Source: Sphingomonas cremea | GTDB lineage: Bacteria; Pseudomonadota; Alphaproteobacteria; Sphingomonadales; Sphingomonadaceae | DNA: 64,000 bases | Reading direction: 5' to 3' | Assembly (NCBI RefSeq): GCF_021502585.1 | Contig: NZ_JAKFGM010000002.1 | Span: 248,001 to 312,000 of the forward strand | Shown here: positions 45,418 to 54,405 of the stretch, piece after piece | Layout of the letters: each line of letters begins with the position of its first letter | Numbering within the stretch: the first letter of the stretch is position 1 | Made by a program: the position numbers and the translations under genes | The notes under the pieces: model-generated | What the model was told of the DNA's origin: nothing | The model's database searches: none | The model's input: the letters and a program-made list of their open reading frames with translations, nothing else

Positions 45418-47757
45418 TCAGATTGGATGACCGTCGGTGTCAATCAGCACCTCGCGGCGGCCCACATGATCGGGCTGGCCGACCAGCCCGTCCTTCTCCA
45501 TTCGCTCGATCAACCGGGCGGCACTGTTGTAACCAACACGGAGCTGGCGCTGCAGATAGCTGGTGGAGGCCTTCTGGCTTTCGGCGACGATCTGGATCGC
45601 CTTTCGATAAAGCTGGGTTTCTGGATCGTCATCGCCGACCGGCTGGCCATCGAACATATAGCCGCCGTCCTCGGGCTCTTCGGTCACCGCCTGGTTATAG
45701 TCGGGGCTTCCTTGCTTGCGCCAATGGTCGGCGACCGCCCGAACTTCTTCGTCACTGACGAACGGGCCATGGACGCGGATGATCTGCTTGCCGCCGGGCA
45801 TGTACAGCATGTCGCCCTTGCCCAGCAATTGCTCGGCGCCCTGCTCGCCGAGGATCGTCCGGCTGTCTATCTTGCTCGTCACCTGGAAGCTGATGCGGGT
45901 TGGTAAATTCGCCTTGATCACGCCCGTAATGACATCGACTGAGGGACGCTGGGTGGCCATGATCAAATGGATGCCGGCGGCGCGCGCTTTCTGAGCCAAC
46001 CGCTGGATCAGGAACTCGACTTCCTTGCCGGCCGTCATCATCAGGTCGGCCAACTCGTCGACCACGACGACGATCTGCGGCAATACCTCATATTCCAGCT
46101 CTTCGGTCTCGTAGACGGGCTGGCCGGTGTCGGCGTCGTAGCCCGTCTGGACTCGCCTTCCGAGCCTTGATCCCTTTGCCTTGGTATCACGCACCTTGGC
46201 GTTGAAGCTGGCCAGCTGGCGAACGCCCAGGCTGGCCATCATCCGATAGCGCTCCTCCATTTGCTCGACCGTCCATTTCAGGGCGCGGATCGCCTTGCCC
46301 GGCTCGGTGACGACAGGAGAGAGGAGGTGGGGGATGTCATCGTAGATGCTGAGCTCGAGCATCTTCGGATCGATCATGATCAGCCGGCACTCATCGGGAC
46401 TCATTCGATAGAGCAGGGACAAGATCATGCAGTTGAGGCCGACCGACTTGCCCGATCCGGTAGTGCCGGCGACGAGCAGGTGGGGCATCGGCGCGAGGTC
46501 GGCAATCACCGGATCGCCCGAGATATTCTTTCCCAGGATCAGCGGTAGCGACATGTTCTGATCTTCGAACGCCTGGCTGCCGATCAGTTCCGACAGGCTC
46601 ACGGTTTCTCGCTTCTGGTTGGGAAGCTCGATTCCAATCACGCTCCGTCCTGGGATTGTGGCAACGCGCGCTGACAGTGCCGACATGTTGCGGGCGATGT
46701 CGTCGGCCAGCTGGATTACCCGGCTGGCCTTGATCCCGCTGGCCGGCTCCAGCTCGTACATCGTTACAACCGGCCCTGGCCTGACCTCGACGATGTCACC
46801 GCGAACATGGAAATCCTCCAGCACGCTTTCGAGCAGGCGGGCGTTTCGCTCGAGGCCGGCACGGTCGATATGGCCCTTGGGCTTCTCTGGCGGCTTTGCC
46901 AGCAATTCGAGCGAAGGCAGCTGGTAATTGTCGCCGAGCGCGAGGCTCGCCTGGCCGGGAAGCGCGCCCGCCTTACCCCGCTTCGGCCCCAACTTGGCAG
47001 CCGCCGCGATCGGTCGGGCAGGGTCGGCAACCGCGACTGCTGGGCGCGAACGAGGTGGAATAGCGATGCCCTCCTCGTCGTCGGCTGGCGCTTCGCGGCT
47101 TCGGCGAGGTCGCGGCGCCGGACTGGTGTCGCGGCGCAGCTTGTCCGCCGCCCATTGCTTCTCCTCGGGCCGAATACCGAGCGCGAGCCAGCCAATCACG
47201 AAGCCGCTCAATATCAGTATCGCCATCAGTGCCAGCCGCAGTGGGCCTTCGATCGACGGATTGCCGACCAGCCGCACGGCGGAATCGACGCCGTAGGCGC
47301 CGGCCAGGCCAAGCGCGCCGCCATATCCCGCCGGAAGGCCGGAAACCGCGGATCCGGCGTAGAGACCGAGCGCGACCCCGATCAGTGCCACCCCCAGCGC
47401 CGCCACCAGCAGCGCCCGTCGCATTGAGCCGATATCGACCCCGCGCACCATCCTCAGCCCGATCAAACCGACCAGCGGCAGGAACAGCGCAGAGGCAGGC
47501 CCAAACAGGAATAGGAGAGCGTCGCTGGCATAGGCTCCGAATGGGCCAAGCCAATTGGTTGGAGGTCCTGCGGCCGCGGTCGTAAAGCTTGGGTCGACAC
47601 TTGAATGAGTGACCAGCGCCACGCCTAGCGCGATCGACAGTCCAATCAGCACAAGCCCGACCGTGCGCCGCACAAATCGCCGGATCGAGGCCGCCAACGT
47701 TTCGCGCCAGTCGGGTCCCAAATCTTTCTTCTGTGCCCGCTGTGCGGCGGTCGCCAT
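45418..47757 (-). CDS. ftsK: DNA translocase FtsK
   Basis: 779 aa from ATG 47757 (GGGGGAAG upstream; an ATG 30 bases earlier is weaker). About four N-terminal membrane segments (VGLVLIGLSIALGVALVTHS and following), a short Pro/Arg/Ala linker, motor domain with Walker A VAGTTGSGKSVGLNCMILSL, and a C-terminal gamma winged helix (QRQLRVGYNSAARLIERMEK). It pumps sister chromosomes at the septum. Confidence 0.95.
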   Translation of the reverse strand: MATAAQRAQKKDLGPDWRETLAASIRRFVRRTVGLVLIGLSIALGVALVTHSSVDPSFTTAAAGPPTNWLGPFGAYASDALLFLFGPASALFLPLVGLIGLRMVRGVDIGSMRRALLVAALGVALIGVALGLYAGSAVSGLPAGYGGALGLAGAYGVDSAVRLVGNPSIEGPLRLALMAILILSGFVIGWLALGIRPEEKQWAADKLRRDTSPAPRPRRSREAPADDEEGIAIPPRSRPAVAVADPARPIAAAAKLGPKRGKAGALPGQASLALGDNYQLPSLELLAKPPEKPKGHIDRAGLERNARLLESVLEDFHVRGDIVEVRPGPVVTMYELEPASGIKASRVIQLADDIARNMSALSARVATIPGRSVIGIELPNQKRETVSLSELIGSQAFEDQNMSLPLILGKNISGDPVIADLAPMPHLLVAGTTGSGKSVGLNCMILSLLYRMSPDECRLIMIDPKMLELSIYDDIPHLLSPVVTEPGKAIRALKWTVEQMEERYRMMASLGVRQLASFNAKVRDTKAKGSRLGRRVQTGYDADTGQPVYETEELEYEVLPQIVVVVDELADLMMTAGKEVEFLIQRLAQKARAAGIHLIMATQRPSVDVITGVIKANLPTRISFQVTSKIDSRTILGEQGAEQLLGKGDMLYMPGGKQIIRVHGPFVSDEEVRAVADHWRKQGSPDYNQAVTEEPEDGGYMFDGQPVGDDDPETQLYRKAIQIVAESQKASTSYLQRQLRVGYNSAARLIERMEKDGLVGQPDHVGRREVLIDTDGHPI

Positions 47758-47857
47758 GACGTCACTTCCCCCAGCATTATTGCGCATCCCATAGTGCCTG
47801 TCGCCGGACTCGGGGGCAAGACTTCCCTCGTCACGATGCGACGACTAGGGAAGGCGC

Positions 47858-49075
47858 ATGGACAGGGCGGACGTAATCATCTTGGGCGGTGGCCTGGTTG
47901 GCCTTGCACTGGCGGCGGCGCTGGATTCCAGCGGCCTTTCCTCGATCGTCGTCGACCCGGCCGATCCCGAACTGCGCAAGGATGCTGCGTTCGATGGGCG
48001 CACCAGTGCGCTTAGCTCATCTTCGAAGCGCATGTTCGACACGATTGGTATCAGCGATCATTTTCCCGTGCCGGGCTGTCCTATTCGACGGATCGAGGTC
48101 GCCGACGGGCTCGAACCAGGCGGGCTGGCATTCGATCCGGGCGACGATGAAGAGCCCTTGGGCTGGATGAATGAGAACCGCCATTTGCGTGCCGCGCTGC
48201 TGGCCCGCGCCGAGAAGGGCAAGAATATCTGGCTGATGTGGAAGGCCAAGGCTGCAGCCGTGGAGCGGGGTGATTTCGGCGTAACGGTTCGACTGGAAGA
48301 CGGGCGAGTGATCGGGGCGCCGCTGCTCGTCGCCGCCGAAGGCCGCAATTCGCCGATGCGCGAGGCCGCCGGCATCCGGGTTGCTCGCTGGAAATATGAC
48401 CATTCGGCCATCGTCTCGACGCTTCGGCATGAACGGCCGCACGACCATGTCGCCTATGAAATTTTTTATCCGCAAGGGCCGTTCGCGCTTCTGCCGATGA
48501 CCGATGACGACGGGGGTCACCGGTCGGCGATCGTTTGGTCGGTGGCTGGAGTTGACGCACCGGGGCTCCTATCGTTGAGCGATGCAGATTTCTCGTACGA
48601 GGCGGAAGCCGCGATGGGCGGTTTCCTCGGGAAGATATCGCTGCTCGCGCCGCGCTCGACTTATCCGCTCGGTTTTCATCACGCAGCTCGGATCACTGAC
48701 CATCGGCTGGCGCTGGTCGGCGACGCGGCCCACGGGATCCATCCGATTGCGGGCCAGGGCGTCAATCTCGGCTACCGCGATGCCGCCGCCCTGGCGCAGG
48801 TGTTGGTGGAAGGGGCACGGCTGGGGCTCGACCTGGGCGACCATCAGATTCTGGATCGCTTCCAACGCTGGCGTGGGCTGGACACTTTCATGGTCAGCCT
48901 GGCGACCGACAGCCTGACGCGCATTTATGGGGTTCCCGGCAAGACCGCGTCAAAGGTCCGCCGCTTCGGCATGAGCCTTATCAACCGGATCGGCCCCGTA
49001 AAGGACCGGTTGATGGCAGAGGCGAGGGGCACCAGCGGAGATTTGCCGCTGCTTCTTCGCGGCCTTCCGATCTAA
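47858..49075 (+). CDS. UbiH/Coq6-family FAD-dependent hydroxylase
   Basis: 405 aa. N-terminal FAD motif DVIILGGGLVGLALAAALDS, then a DG-type motif at GAPLLVAAEGRNSPMREAAG, and C-terminal LALVGDAAHGIHPIAGQGVN. These are the three signatures of ubiquinone-synthesis aromatic hydroxylases. Which ring position it modifies is not decidable here. AGGGAAGG precedes the ATG. Confidence 0.88.
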   Translation: MDRADVIILGGGLVGLALAAALDSSGLSSIVVDPADPELRKDAAFDGRTSALSSSSKRMFDTIGISDHFPVPGCPIRRIEVADGLEPGGLAFDPGDDEEPLGWMNENRHLRAALLARAEKGKNIWLMWKAKAAAVERGDFGVTVRLEDGRVIGAPLLVAAEGRNSPMREAAGIRVARWKYDHSAIVSTLRHERPHDHVAYEIFYPQGPFALLPMTDDDGGHRSAIVWSVAGVDAPGLLSLSDADFSYEAEAAMGGFLGKISLLAPRSTYPLGFHHAARITDHRLALVGDAAHGIHPIAGQGVNLGYRDAAALAQVLVEGARLGLDLGDHQILDRFQRWRGLDTFMVSLATDSLTRIYGVPGKTASKVRRFGMSLINRIGPVKDRLMAEARGTSGDLPLLLRGLPI

Positions 49076-49077
49076 CC

Positions 49078-49734
49078 TTATTGTAAAGTCTGACCGACAT
49101 CCGCGCCGCCCGGAGCCAGGCGCTGGAACTGCATCAACTGGACGACAAGGTCGGCGCGGCCGGCAAGCGTCGGCTCCTCGAGCAGGGCCTGCTTGGCGCC
49201 GGCATCGAATGGCGCGACCTGGGCGATGGCGTTGACCAGCATCTCATCGTCAAGCTGTCCGACCGCCGACCAGTCTACTGCAAGGCCCAACGCGTCGCCG
49301 AACCTTTTGGCTTCTCGCTCGACATCCGCGCGCTGCGCCAGCGCCAACGGCGGCGGTTCCGAATCGTCGAACGCAGCCAGATCCACATCGGCCTGGCGAT
49401 AGGCGGTACCGAGGTCGCGCTCCGCGATCAGCCGGAAACGGTTTGACCCATGAAGGACAATGTTGAACCGTCCGTCATCGAGCTCTTCCACTGCAACAAT
49501 CTCTCCGAGGCAACCTGCGTGAAACAGGGGCACGGGTTCGGGCTGCGACGAATCCCCGTCGCCCAACGTCGGGATCGGTTGAATCATTCCAATCCGTCCC
49601 GGCCCGGCTAGCGCGTCACGCACCATTTCGCGGTATCGCGGTTCGAAAATATGCAGCGGCAGCTGGGAACGCGGAAGCAGGATCGCTCCGGCCAACGGGA
49701 ACAAGGGGATTCGCGCTGGCTTGGTTCCCATCAT
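49078..49734 (-). CDS. LON peptidase N-terminal substrate-binding domain protein
   Basis: 218 aa, beginning with tandem Met (MMGTKPARIPLFPLAGAILL). Lon N-domain pattern: PLHIFEPRYREMVRDALAGP, GRIGMIQPIPTLGDGD, and GCLGEIVAVEELDDGRFNIV. No ATPase or protease domain. The start overlaps the stop of the thioredoxin-like gene. Role unknown. Confidence 0.88.
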   Translation of the reverse strand: MMGTKPARIPLFPLAGAILLPRSQLPLHIFEPRYREMVRDALAGPGRIGMIQPIPTLGDGDSSQPEPVPLFHAGCLGEIVAVEELDDGRFNIVLHGSNRFRLIAERDLGTAYRQADVDLAAFDDSEPPPLALAQRADVEREAKRFGDALGLAVDWSAVGQLDDEMLVNAIAQVAPFDAGAKQALLEEPTLAGRADLVVQLMQFQRLAPGGADVGQTLQ

Positions 49735-50636
49735 GTGAATAGCAAGGCCGATAGCCGACGACGCTGCGCCCTGGCCCATGGGTCTTCCAGACCGCTCGCC
49801 TCCAATATTTGCAGCAACCGAATGCGAGCCGCGCCTTCATTCCAATCCCGGTCGCGTGCGATAATCTCCAGCAATCCATCCGCTGCGGCATCACGGTCGC
49901 CAGCCGCCATACGTGCCTGGGCGACGGCAAAGCGCGCTTCATGATCATCCGGATTGGCGCTAACTCGCGCTTCCTCGGCAGTCACATCGGCCGGAGGAGT
50001 AGCCGCAACTTCCAGCGCTGCCCGTGCTCGACCAATCGCCGGGTGCTTGAATTCATCCTCCGACAGGGAATCGAGCAATGTTCGCGCCTCGTCAATTTTG
50101 TCGGCAGCTATCATTGCCCGGGCAAGGCCGCCGATAACCGAGGGATTCTTGGGATCCATTTCGAGAATCTGGCTGAAGATCGATTCGGCCCGGTGTGCGT
50201 CGCCCTCACCGAGCACCTGCTCGCCCATCGCGATTAGCGGCTCGACCTGGGCGGCAAGGTCTTGCGCCGCGCCCTTGACGGGCAACTGGCCCAGTAACTG
50301 ATCGAGAATGCGCTTCAGCTGCGCCTCGGTGCGGTAATTGGTGAGGTCCGCAATCGGCTGGCCTTGGAAGATCGCGTAGACTGTCGGGATCGACTGGACC
50401 CGGAATTGGGCCGCGATCAGCTTGTCCCGGTCGACGTCGACCTTCGCCAGGACAACGCCTTTTTCAGCATAATCCGCCGCGACCTTTTCCAGCACCGGAC
50501 CGAGTTGCTTGCAAGGGCCGCACCATTCGGCCCAGAAATCGAGGATGACGAGGCTGGCCATCGACGGCTCGACGACTTCGCGCTCGAACCGCTCGATCGC
50601 CGCGCGCTCATCTTCGCTCACGCCCAATGTCGCCAC
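49731..50636 (-). CDS. CnoX-like thioredoxin with TPR tail
   Basis: 301 aa from GTG 50636 behind GAGGAG. Thioredoxin domain about 15-115 with active site Cys39-Gly-Pro-Cys42 (WAEWCGPCKQL), then TPR-like helices (ESIFSQILEMDPKNPSVIGG) to the end. CnoX/YbbN proteins are co-chaperones. This one keeps the redox CGPC motif, unlike the E. coli protein. Confidence 0.88.
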   Translation of the reverse strand: MATLGVSEDERAAIERFEREVVEPSMASLVILDFWAEWCGPCKQLGPVLEKVAADYAEKGVVLAKVDVDRDKLIAAQFRVQSIPTVYAIFQGQPIADLTNYRTEAQLKRILDQLLGQLPVKGAAQDLAAQVEPLIAMGEQVLGEGDAHRAESIFSQILEMDPKNPSVIGGLARAMIAADKIDEARTLLDSLSEDEFKHPAIGRARAALEVAATPPADVTAEEARVSANPDDHEARFAVAQARMAAGDRDAAADGLLEIIARDRDWNEGAARIRLLQILEASGLEDPWARAQRRRLSALLFT

Positions 50637-50780
50637 GCCTTGCTCCTCGTTCGATGGCCTTGCGATATGGGCCCAGGCCAAGCAGTGGGCAAGGCCGGGC
50701 GGTTAGGGGTTGCATGGGTCCGGCGGAGTTGCTAGCTGCCCGCTCCACCCGACCGGACTTCATCCGGTCCGCCATGTCGA

Positions 50781-50855
50781 GCGGGCGTAGCTCAGGGGTA
50801 GAGCACAACCTTGCCAAGGTTGGGGTCGAGGGTTCGAATCCCTTCGCCCGCTCCA
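50781..50855 (+). tRNA. tRNA-Gly (anticodon GCC)
   Basis: Acceptor GCGGGCG pairs with CGCCCGC. Anticodon stem CAACC/GGTTG around loop TTGCCAA gives GCC. T arm GGGTTCGAATCCC. CCA is encoded at 50853-50855. Confidence 0.95.
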
Positions 50856-50921
50856 TTTTCTTGCGCTGCAGGCTTTGAAGGTCGGTCATGTTCCGGCGCC
50901 AACTGTGCGCCCAAAAGCAAT

Positions 50922-50949
50922 GGGGCGGCCCGGATTACCGGACCGCCCC
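50922..50949 (-). terminator. hairpin downstream of rpmG
   Basis: GGGGCGGCCCGG (50922-50933) and CCGGACCGCCCC (50938-50949) pair with one mismatch around ATTA. Leftward of it only a weak T run follows. It lies between tRNA-Gly and the rpmG stop. Confidence 0.5.
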
Positions 50950-50996
50950 GAATGATTGAGCTTCGATCCCCGCAAGGGCGAGGGTAACCTAGGGGG

Positions 50997-51164
50997 TTAC
51001 TTGATCTTGGCTTCCTTGAACTCGACGTGCTTGCGCGCGACCGGGTCGTACTTGCGGAACGACATCTTCTCGGTCTGGTTGCGCGGGTTCTTCTTGGTCA
51101 CATAGAAGAAGCCAGTGTCAGCGGAGCTGACCAGCTTGATCTTGACGGTTGCCGGCTTGGCCAT
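50997..51164 (-). CDS. rpmG: 50S ribosomal protein L33
   Basis: 55 aa, exact family length. It reads [20 protein letters not shown], then [20 protein letters not shown] and [15 protein letters not shown]. This is the Cys-free (zinc-independent) L33 type. Large-subunit protein near the E site. Confidence 0.96.
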   Translation of the reverse strand: MAKPATVKIKLVSSADTGFFYVTKKNPRNQTEKMSFRKYDPVARKHVEFKEAKIK

Positions 51165-51337
51165 CGCGAGAATCCTGTAGCGCTAGAAAAAATGAAGGCG
51201 GGCCGTAAGGCACCGCCCGAACCGCGGCTCCATGGCGAGCACGGCATCCTTTGTCAAGTTTCACGGAGCCGTCACAGGACTTTGACTCACCGTTAACCAA
51301 TTTGGGCGAGGCTTCACGGGTGAACGGAGAATCATCC

Positions 51338-51652
51338 ATGGCCGCGCTCGATTCGCTGAACATTGTCCGCATCCGCATTGGCGAGCGGATCGCCGAGATC
51401 GAGGAGCGCGTCGCTCGACTGAAGCCGGTCGATATTTGTGCGAAAATGGAGGCCATCCGGGCGCTGGCAACGGAGCATGGCCTCGCTGCGCTTGAAGGCC
51501 TTGCCGATTATGGCGCACACCACGCGTTGATGCCCGGCCATGTCGCGGCGACGCGAGCTTGCCTTGAGCATATGGATGAGGCCCTGATGAGCGAGGATGC
51601 CGCGCACGATCGCGAATCGATCCTCGCCGCCCTGGCTGTACGGATTCACTAG
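51338..51652 (+). CDS. small hypothetical protein, predicted helical
   Basis: 104 aa from ATG 51338 with GGAGA upstream. Mostly helical-looking (RIRIGERIAEIEERVARLKP; KMEAIRALATEHGLAALEGL), one Cys in VDICAKM, no signal peptide or membrane segment. The stop is 37 bp before the ligase start, so they may be co-transcribed. No family recognised. Confidence 0.65.
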   Translation: MAALDSLNIVRIRIGERIAEIEERVARLKPVDICAKMEAIRALATEHGLAALEGLADYGAHHALMPGHVAATRACLEHMDEALMSEDAAHDRESILAALAVRIH

Positions 51653-51688
51653 GCATCCACATTGCGCCTCGCGCATTGTCGCGGGGTA

Positions 51689-53287
51689 ATGCGCGCATTT
51701 TCCCAGCTGCTCGATGACCTCGTCTACACCCGCTCGCGTAACAGCAAGCTCAAGCTGATCGGCGACTATCTTAAGGGAACGCCAGATCCCGACCGCGGCG
51801 TCGCGCTCTCCGCACTGACCGGAACGCTCGACATTCCGGCGGTTAAGCCGGCTCAAGTTCGGGCGCTAGGCGAAGAACGGGTCGACCCGGTGCTGCTAGC
51901 AATGAGCCGCGACTATGTTGGCGATATGGCCGAAACGGTATCGTTGCTGTGGCCGGCACCGGAGGGGCAAGTCGGCGAGCTGGACGACGGCACTATCCGC
52001 ATCTCGGACGCTGTCGATCGGCTGCGGCTTGCAAGCCGATCGGATGCTTCTGCGACGCTTGCCTCAATGCTCGACCATCTCGATGCATCGGGGCGATTCG
52101 CGCTTCTCAAGCTGGCCACTGGGGCATTGCGGGTGGGTATATCCGCTCGGCTTGCAAAGCAGGCGTTGGCCGACGCTTTCGGTCTCAATGTCGATGAGGT
52201 CGAGGAGGTGTGGCACGGATTGCGCCCACCTTATCGGGAGCTATTCGAATGGGGCGAGGGCAGGGGGCCGCAGCCCACTACCATGGATGTGCCGACGTTT
52301 CGGCCGTTCATGCTCGCCCATCCGCTCGACGAGACGCGCGTCTCTCTCGAGGAATATGCTGCCGAATGGAAATGGGACGGCATCAGAGTTCAACTCGTTC
52401 ACACCGGAGGACAGACTCGGCTTTTTAGTCGGACCGGCGACGACATCAGCGCCAGCTTCCCGGACGTCGCGTCCGCCTTCGCGGTGCCAGCAGTTGTTGA
52501 CGGCGAGTTGCTGGTGCGTGGCGAAGAACAAGGGGCGGCAATGCACGGTGGGGCGGCCGCGAGCTTTAATGCGTTGCAGCAGCGGCTGGGTCGGAAGAGT
52601 GTCAGCGCCAAACTGCAGGGCCAATATCCAGCCTTTGTTCGCCTTTATGACATGCTGTTTGACGGCGGCATGGACCTGCGCTCCCTCGCCTGGAGTGAGC
52701 GGCGGGCCCGTCTGGAGGCCTTCGTCCCAAGGCTCGACCCGTCACGTTTCGACCTGTCTCAATTGATCGACGCCGCCAATTTTGAGGCGTTAGAGGACCT
52801 GCGTACCGGCGTGCGTGGCGAGGGGGTCGAAGGAATGATGCTCAAGCGCCGCGATTCGCCCTATGTCGCGGGTCGCCGGACGGGTCTCTGGTATAAATGG
52901 AAGCGCGATCCGCTGACCGCCGACTGCGTGCTGATGTATGCTCAGCGAGGCTCCGGCAAGCGGTCGAGTTATTATAGCGACTATACCTTTGGCTGCTGGG
53001 CAGGCGACGATGAGTTGCTGCCAGTGGGCAAAGCCTATTTCGGCTTCACGGATGAGGAATTGAAGTGGCTCGACCGTTTCGTCCGGCAAAATACCGTCAA
53101 CCGCTTTGGGCCGGTGCGGGAAGTTGAGCGGACCCTTGTGCTGGAAGTCGCATTCGATTCGATCCACCGGTCGACGCGACATAAATCCGGGCTTGCGATG
53201 CGCTTTCCGAGGATAAGCCGAATCCGGACCGATAAGCCAGCGCATGAGGCGGACCGCATTGATACGCTGCTGGCAATGGCGACCTGA
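51689..53287 (+). CDS. ATP-dependent DNA ligase, damage-response LigC type
   Basis: 532 aa from ATG 51689 (MRAFSQLLDDLVYTRSRNSK). N-terminal helical domain, adenylation motif I KWDG with Lys228, motif III-like RLYDMLFDGGMDLRSL, motif IV EGVEGMMLKRRDSPYVAG, motif V WYKWKR, then an OB domain. Matches the alphaproteobacterial cisplatin-response ligase family. The usual companion exonuclease, helicase and PdeM genes are not next to it. Confidence 0.88.
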   Translation: MRAFSQLLDDLVYTRSRNSKLKLIGDYLKGTPDPDRGVALSALTGTLDIPAVKPAQVRALGEERVDPVLLAMSRDYVGDMAETVSLLWPAPEGQVGELDDGTIRISDAVDRLRLASRSDASATLASMLDHLDASGRFALLKLATGALRVGISARLAKQALADAFGLNVDEVEEVWHGLRPPYRELFEWGEGRGPQPTTMDVPTFRPFMLAHPLDETRVSLEEYAAEWKWDGIRVQLVHTGGQTRLFSRTGDDISASFPDVASAFAVPAVVDGELLVRGEEQGAAMHGGAAASFNALQQRLGRKSVSAKLQGQYPAFVRLYDMLFDGGMDLRSLAWSERRARLEAFVPRLDPSRFDLSQLIDAANFEALEDLRTGVRGEGVEGMMLKRRDSPYVAGRRTGLWYKWKRDPLTADCVLMYAQRGSGKRSSYYSDYTFGCWAGDDELLPVGKAYFGFTDEELKWLDRFVRQNTVNRFGPVREVERTLVLEVAFDSIHRSTRHKSGLAMRFPRISRIRTDKPAHEADRIDTLLAMAT

Positions 53288-53296
53288 CCGGCTACG

Positions 53297-53332
53297 AAAA
53301 AGCCCGCCCGGCTCGGCGCCGGACGGGCCTTT
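53297..53332. terminator. bidirectional terminator between ligase and cold-shock genes
   Basis: AGCCCGCCCGG, loop CTCGGCG, CCGGACGGGCCT form a hairpin with A residues on the left and TTT on the right. Ends the rightward ligase and the convergent cold-shock transcript. Confidence 0.75.
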
Positions 53333-53353
53333 ATCCCCGCTCAGAAGTGAGCG

Positions 53354-54160
53354 TTAAGCCAGCGGCTGAAGATTCACCGCTGCATATTTGCCTCGACGAT
53401 CGACTTCGATGTCGAATTCGAACCGATCGCCTTCATTGATTGTCGGCAGGCCGGCGCGTTCGACTGCTGAGATGTGAACGAATGCATCCGGCTGGCCGTC
53501 ATCGCGGCTAATGAAGCCAAAACCCTTCATGGAGTTGAAGAATTTGACGGTGCCCTGAGCCTTTTCGCCGGTCAGCTGCCGTTGCGGGCCGCCAGCGGCT
53601 CCGCCCTCGCGGCCGCCTTCGCGCGGAGCGGCGGAGCGAACGACTTCCATCGGCTCACCATCGATCTTGAGGTTGGTCGCCGAGACGCGCCCCCCGCGAT
53701 CGACCAGCGTGAACTCAAGCGGCTGGCCATCGGCGAGATCGGTCAGACCTGCCTGCTCCACCGCCGAAATGTGCACGAACACGTCCTCGCCGCCGTCGTC
53801 GCGGACAATGAATCCAAATCCCTTCTGCGGATTGAAGAATTTGACGACGCCTTTGCCCTCGCCAACGACCTGGGGAGGCATTCCGCCACCCGCACCGCCG
53901 CCGCGGAAACCGCCGCCACCGGCGCCGCCTCCACGGAAACCGCCGCCGCCACCGCCGCCATAGCCGCCACCGCCGCCGCCGCGATAGCCACCGCCACCAC
54001 GGTCGCCAAAGCCGCCGCCGCCGGGACCGGCAAAGCCGCCGCGGTCACCGAAGCCACGGTCAAAGCCTGCGCCTGCGAACTCTTCACCACCACCGAAACT
54101 GTCGCGCTTGTCACGGCCGCGACCACCGCGGTCACCCTTACGCCCTCGATCGAAACCCAT
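53354..54160 (-). CDS. double cold-shock domain protein with RGG-rich N-terminus
   Basis: 268 aa from ATG 54160. Residues 1-93 are an Arg/Gly-rich low-complexity region (FDRGRKGDRGGRGRDKRDSF; runs of GGGG with Tyr/Phe). Two cold-shock domains follow: KGVVKFFNPQKGFGFIVRDD and GTVKFFNSMKGFGFISRDDG, each with KGFGFI and FVHIS. It should bind single-stranded RNA, and the RGG part may favour condensates. Such tandem CSD proteins are common in alphaproteobacteria; the long RGG head is less so. Confidence 0.9.
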   Translation of the reverse strand: MGFDRGRKGDRGGRGRDKRDSFGGGEEFAGAGFDRGFGDRGGFAGPGGGGFGDRGGGGYRGGGGGGYGGGGGGGFRGGGAGGGGFRGGGAGGGMPPQVVGEGKGVVKFFNPQKGFGFIVRDDGGEDVFVHISAVEQAGLTDLADGQPLEFTLVDRGGRVSATNLKIDGEPMEVVRSAAPREGGREGGAAGGPQRQLTGEKAQGTVKFFNSMKGFGFISRDDGQPDAFVHISAVERAGLPTINEGDRFEFDIEVDRRGKYAAVNLQPLA

Positions 54161-54259
54161 GAAATCTAAACTCTCTCGTGCCCCAAATCGAAAAAACCAA
54201 CGCGCTGGGCCAATGGCGCAACCGGCCGTGCCCGCGAGGTAGGTCCGCACGCACGGTGC

Positions 54260-54298
54260 GAGTCTCTACAGGAAAATTGGCGCTTATCCTAGAGACTC
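54260..54298. repeat. inverted repeat in cold-shock/ribonuclease D intergenic region
   Basis: GAGTCTCTA (54260-54268) and TAGAGACTC (54290-54298), perfect 9-bp arms 21 bp apart. Each arm contains a GANTC site. It lies in the 245 bp region upstream of both divergent genes; nothing else in that region is recognised. Confidence 0.55.
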
Positions 54299-54405
54299 CA
54301 TGGTTAAGGCTGGCAAGCGCTACCCTGATGCGACTAGAGAAGTAGAAAATCGAAGCCGTCACCGCCAGTTCAGGCGGCGGCGGCCAGTAGAAGACCGGGA
54401 CTGTT

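Noticed and set aside
53880-54060. Repeated CCGCCGCC units resembling a tandem array or CRISPR
   Set aside because: They are glycine codons of the RGG region in the cold-shock gene, without regular spacers.
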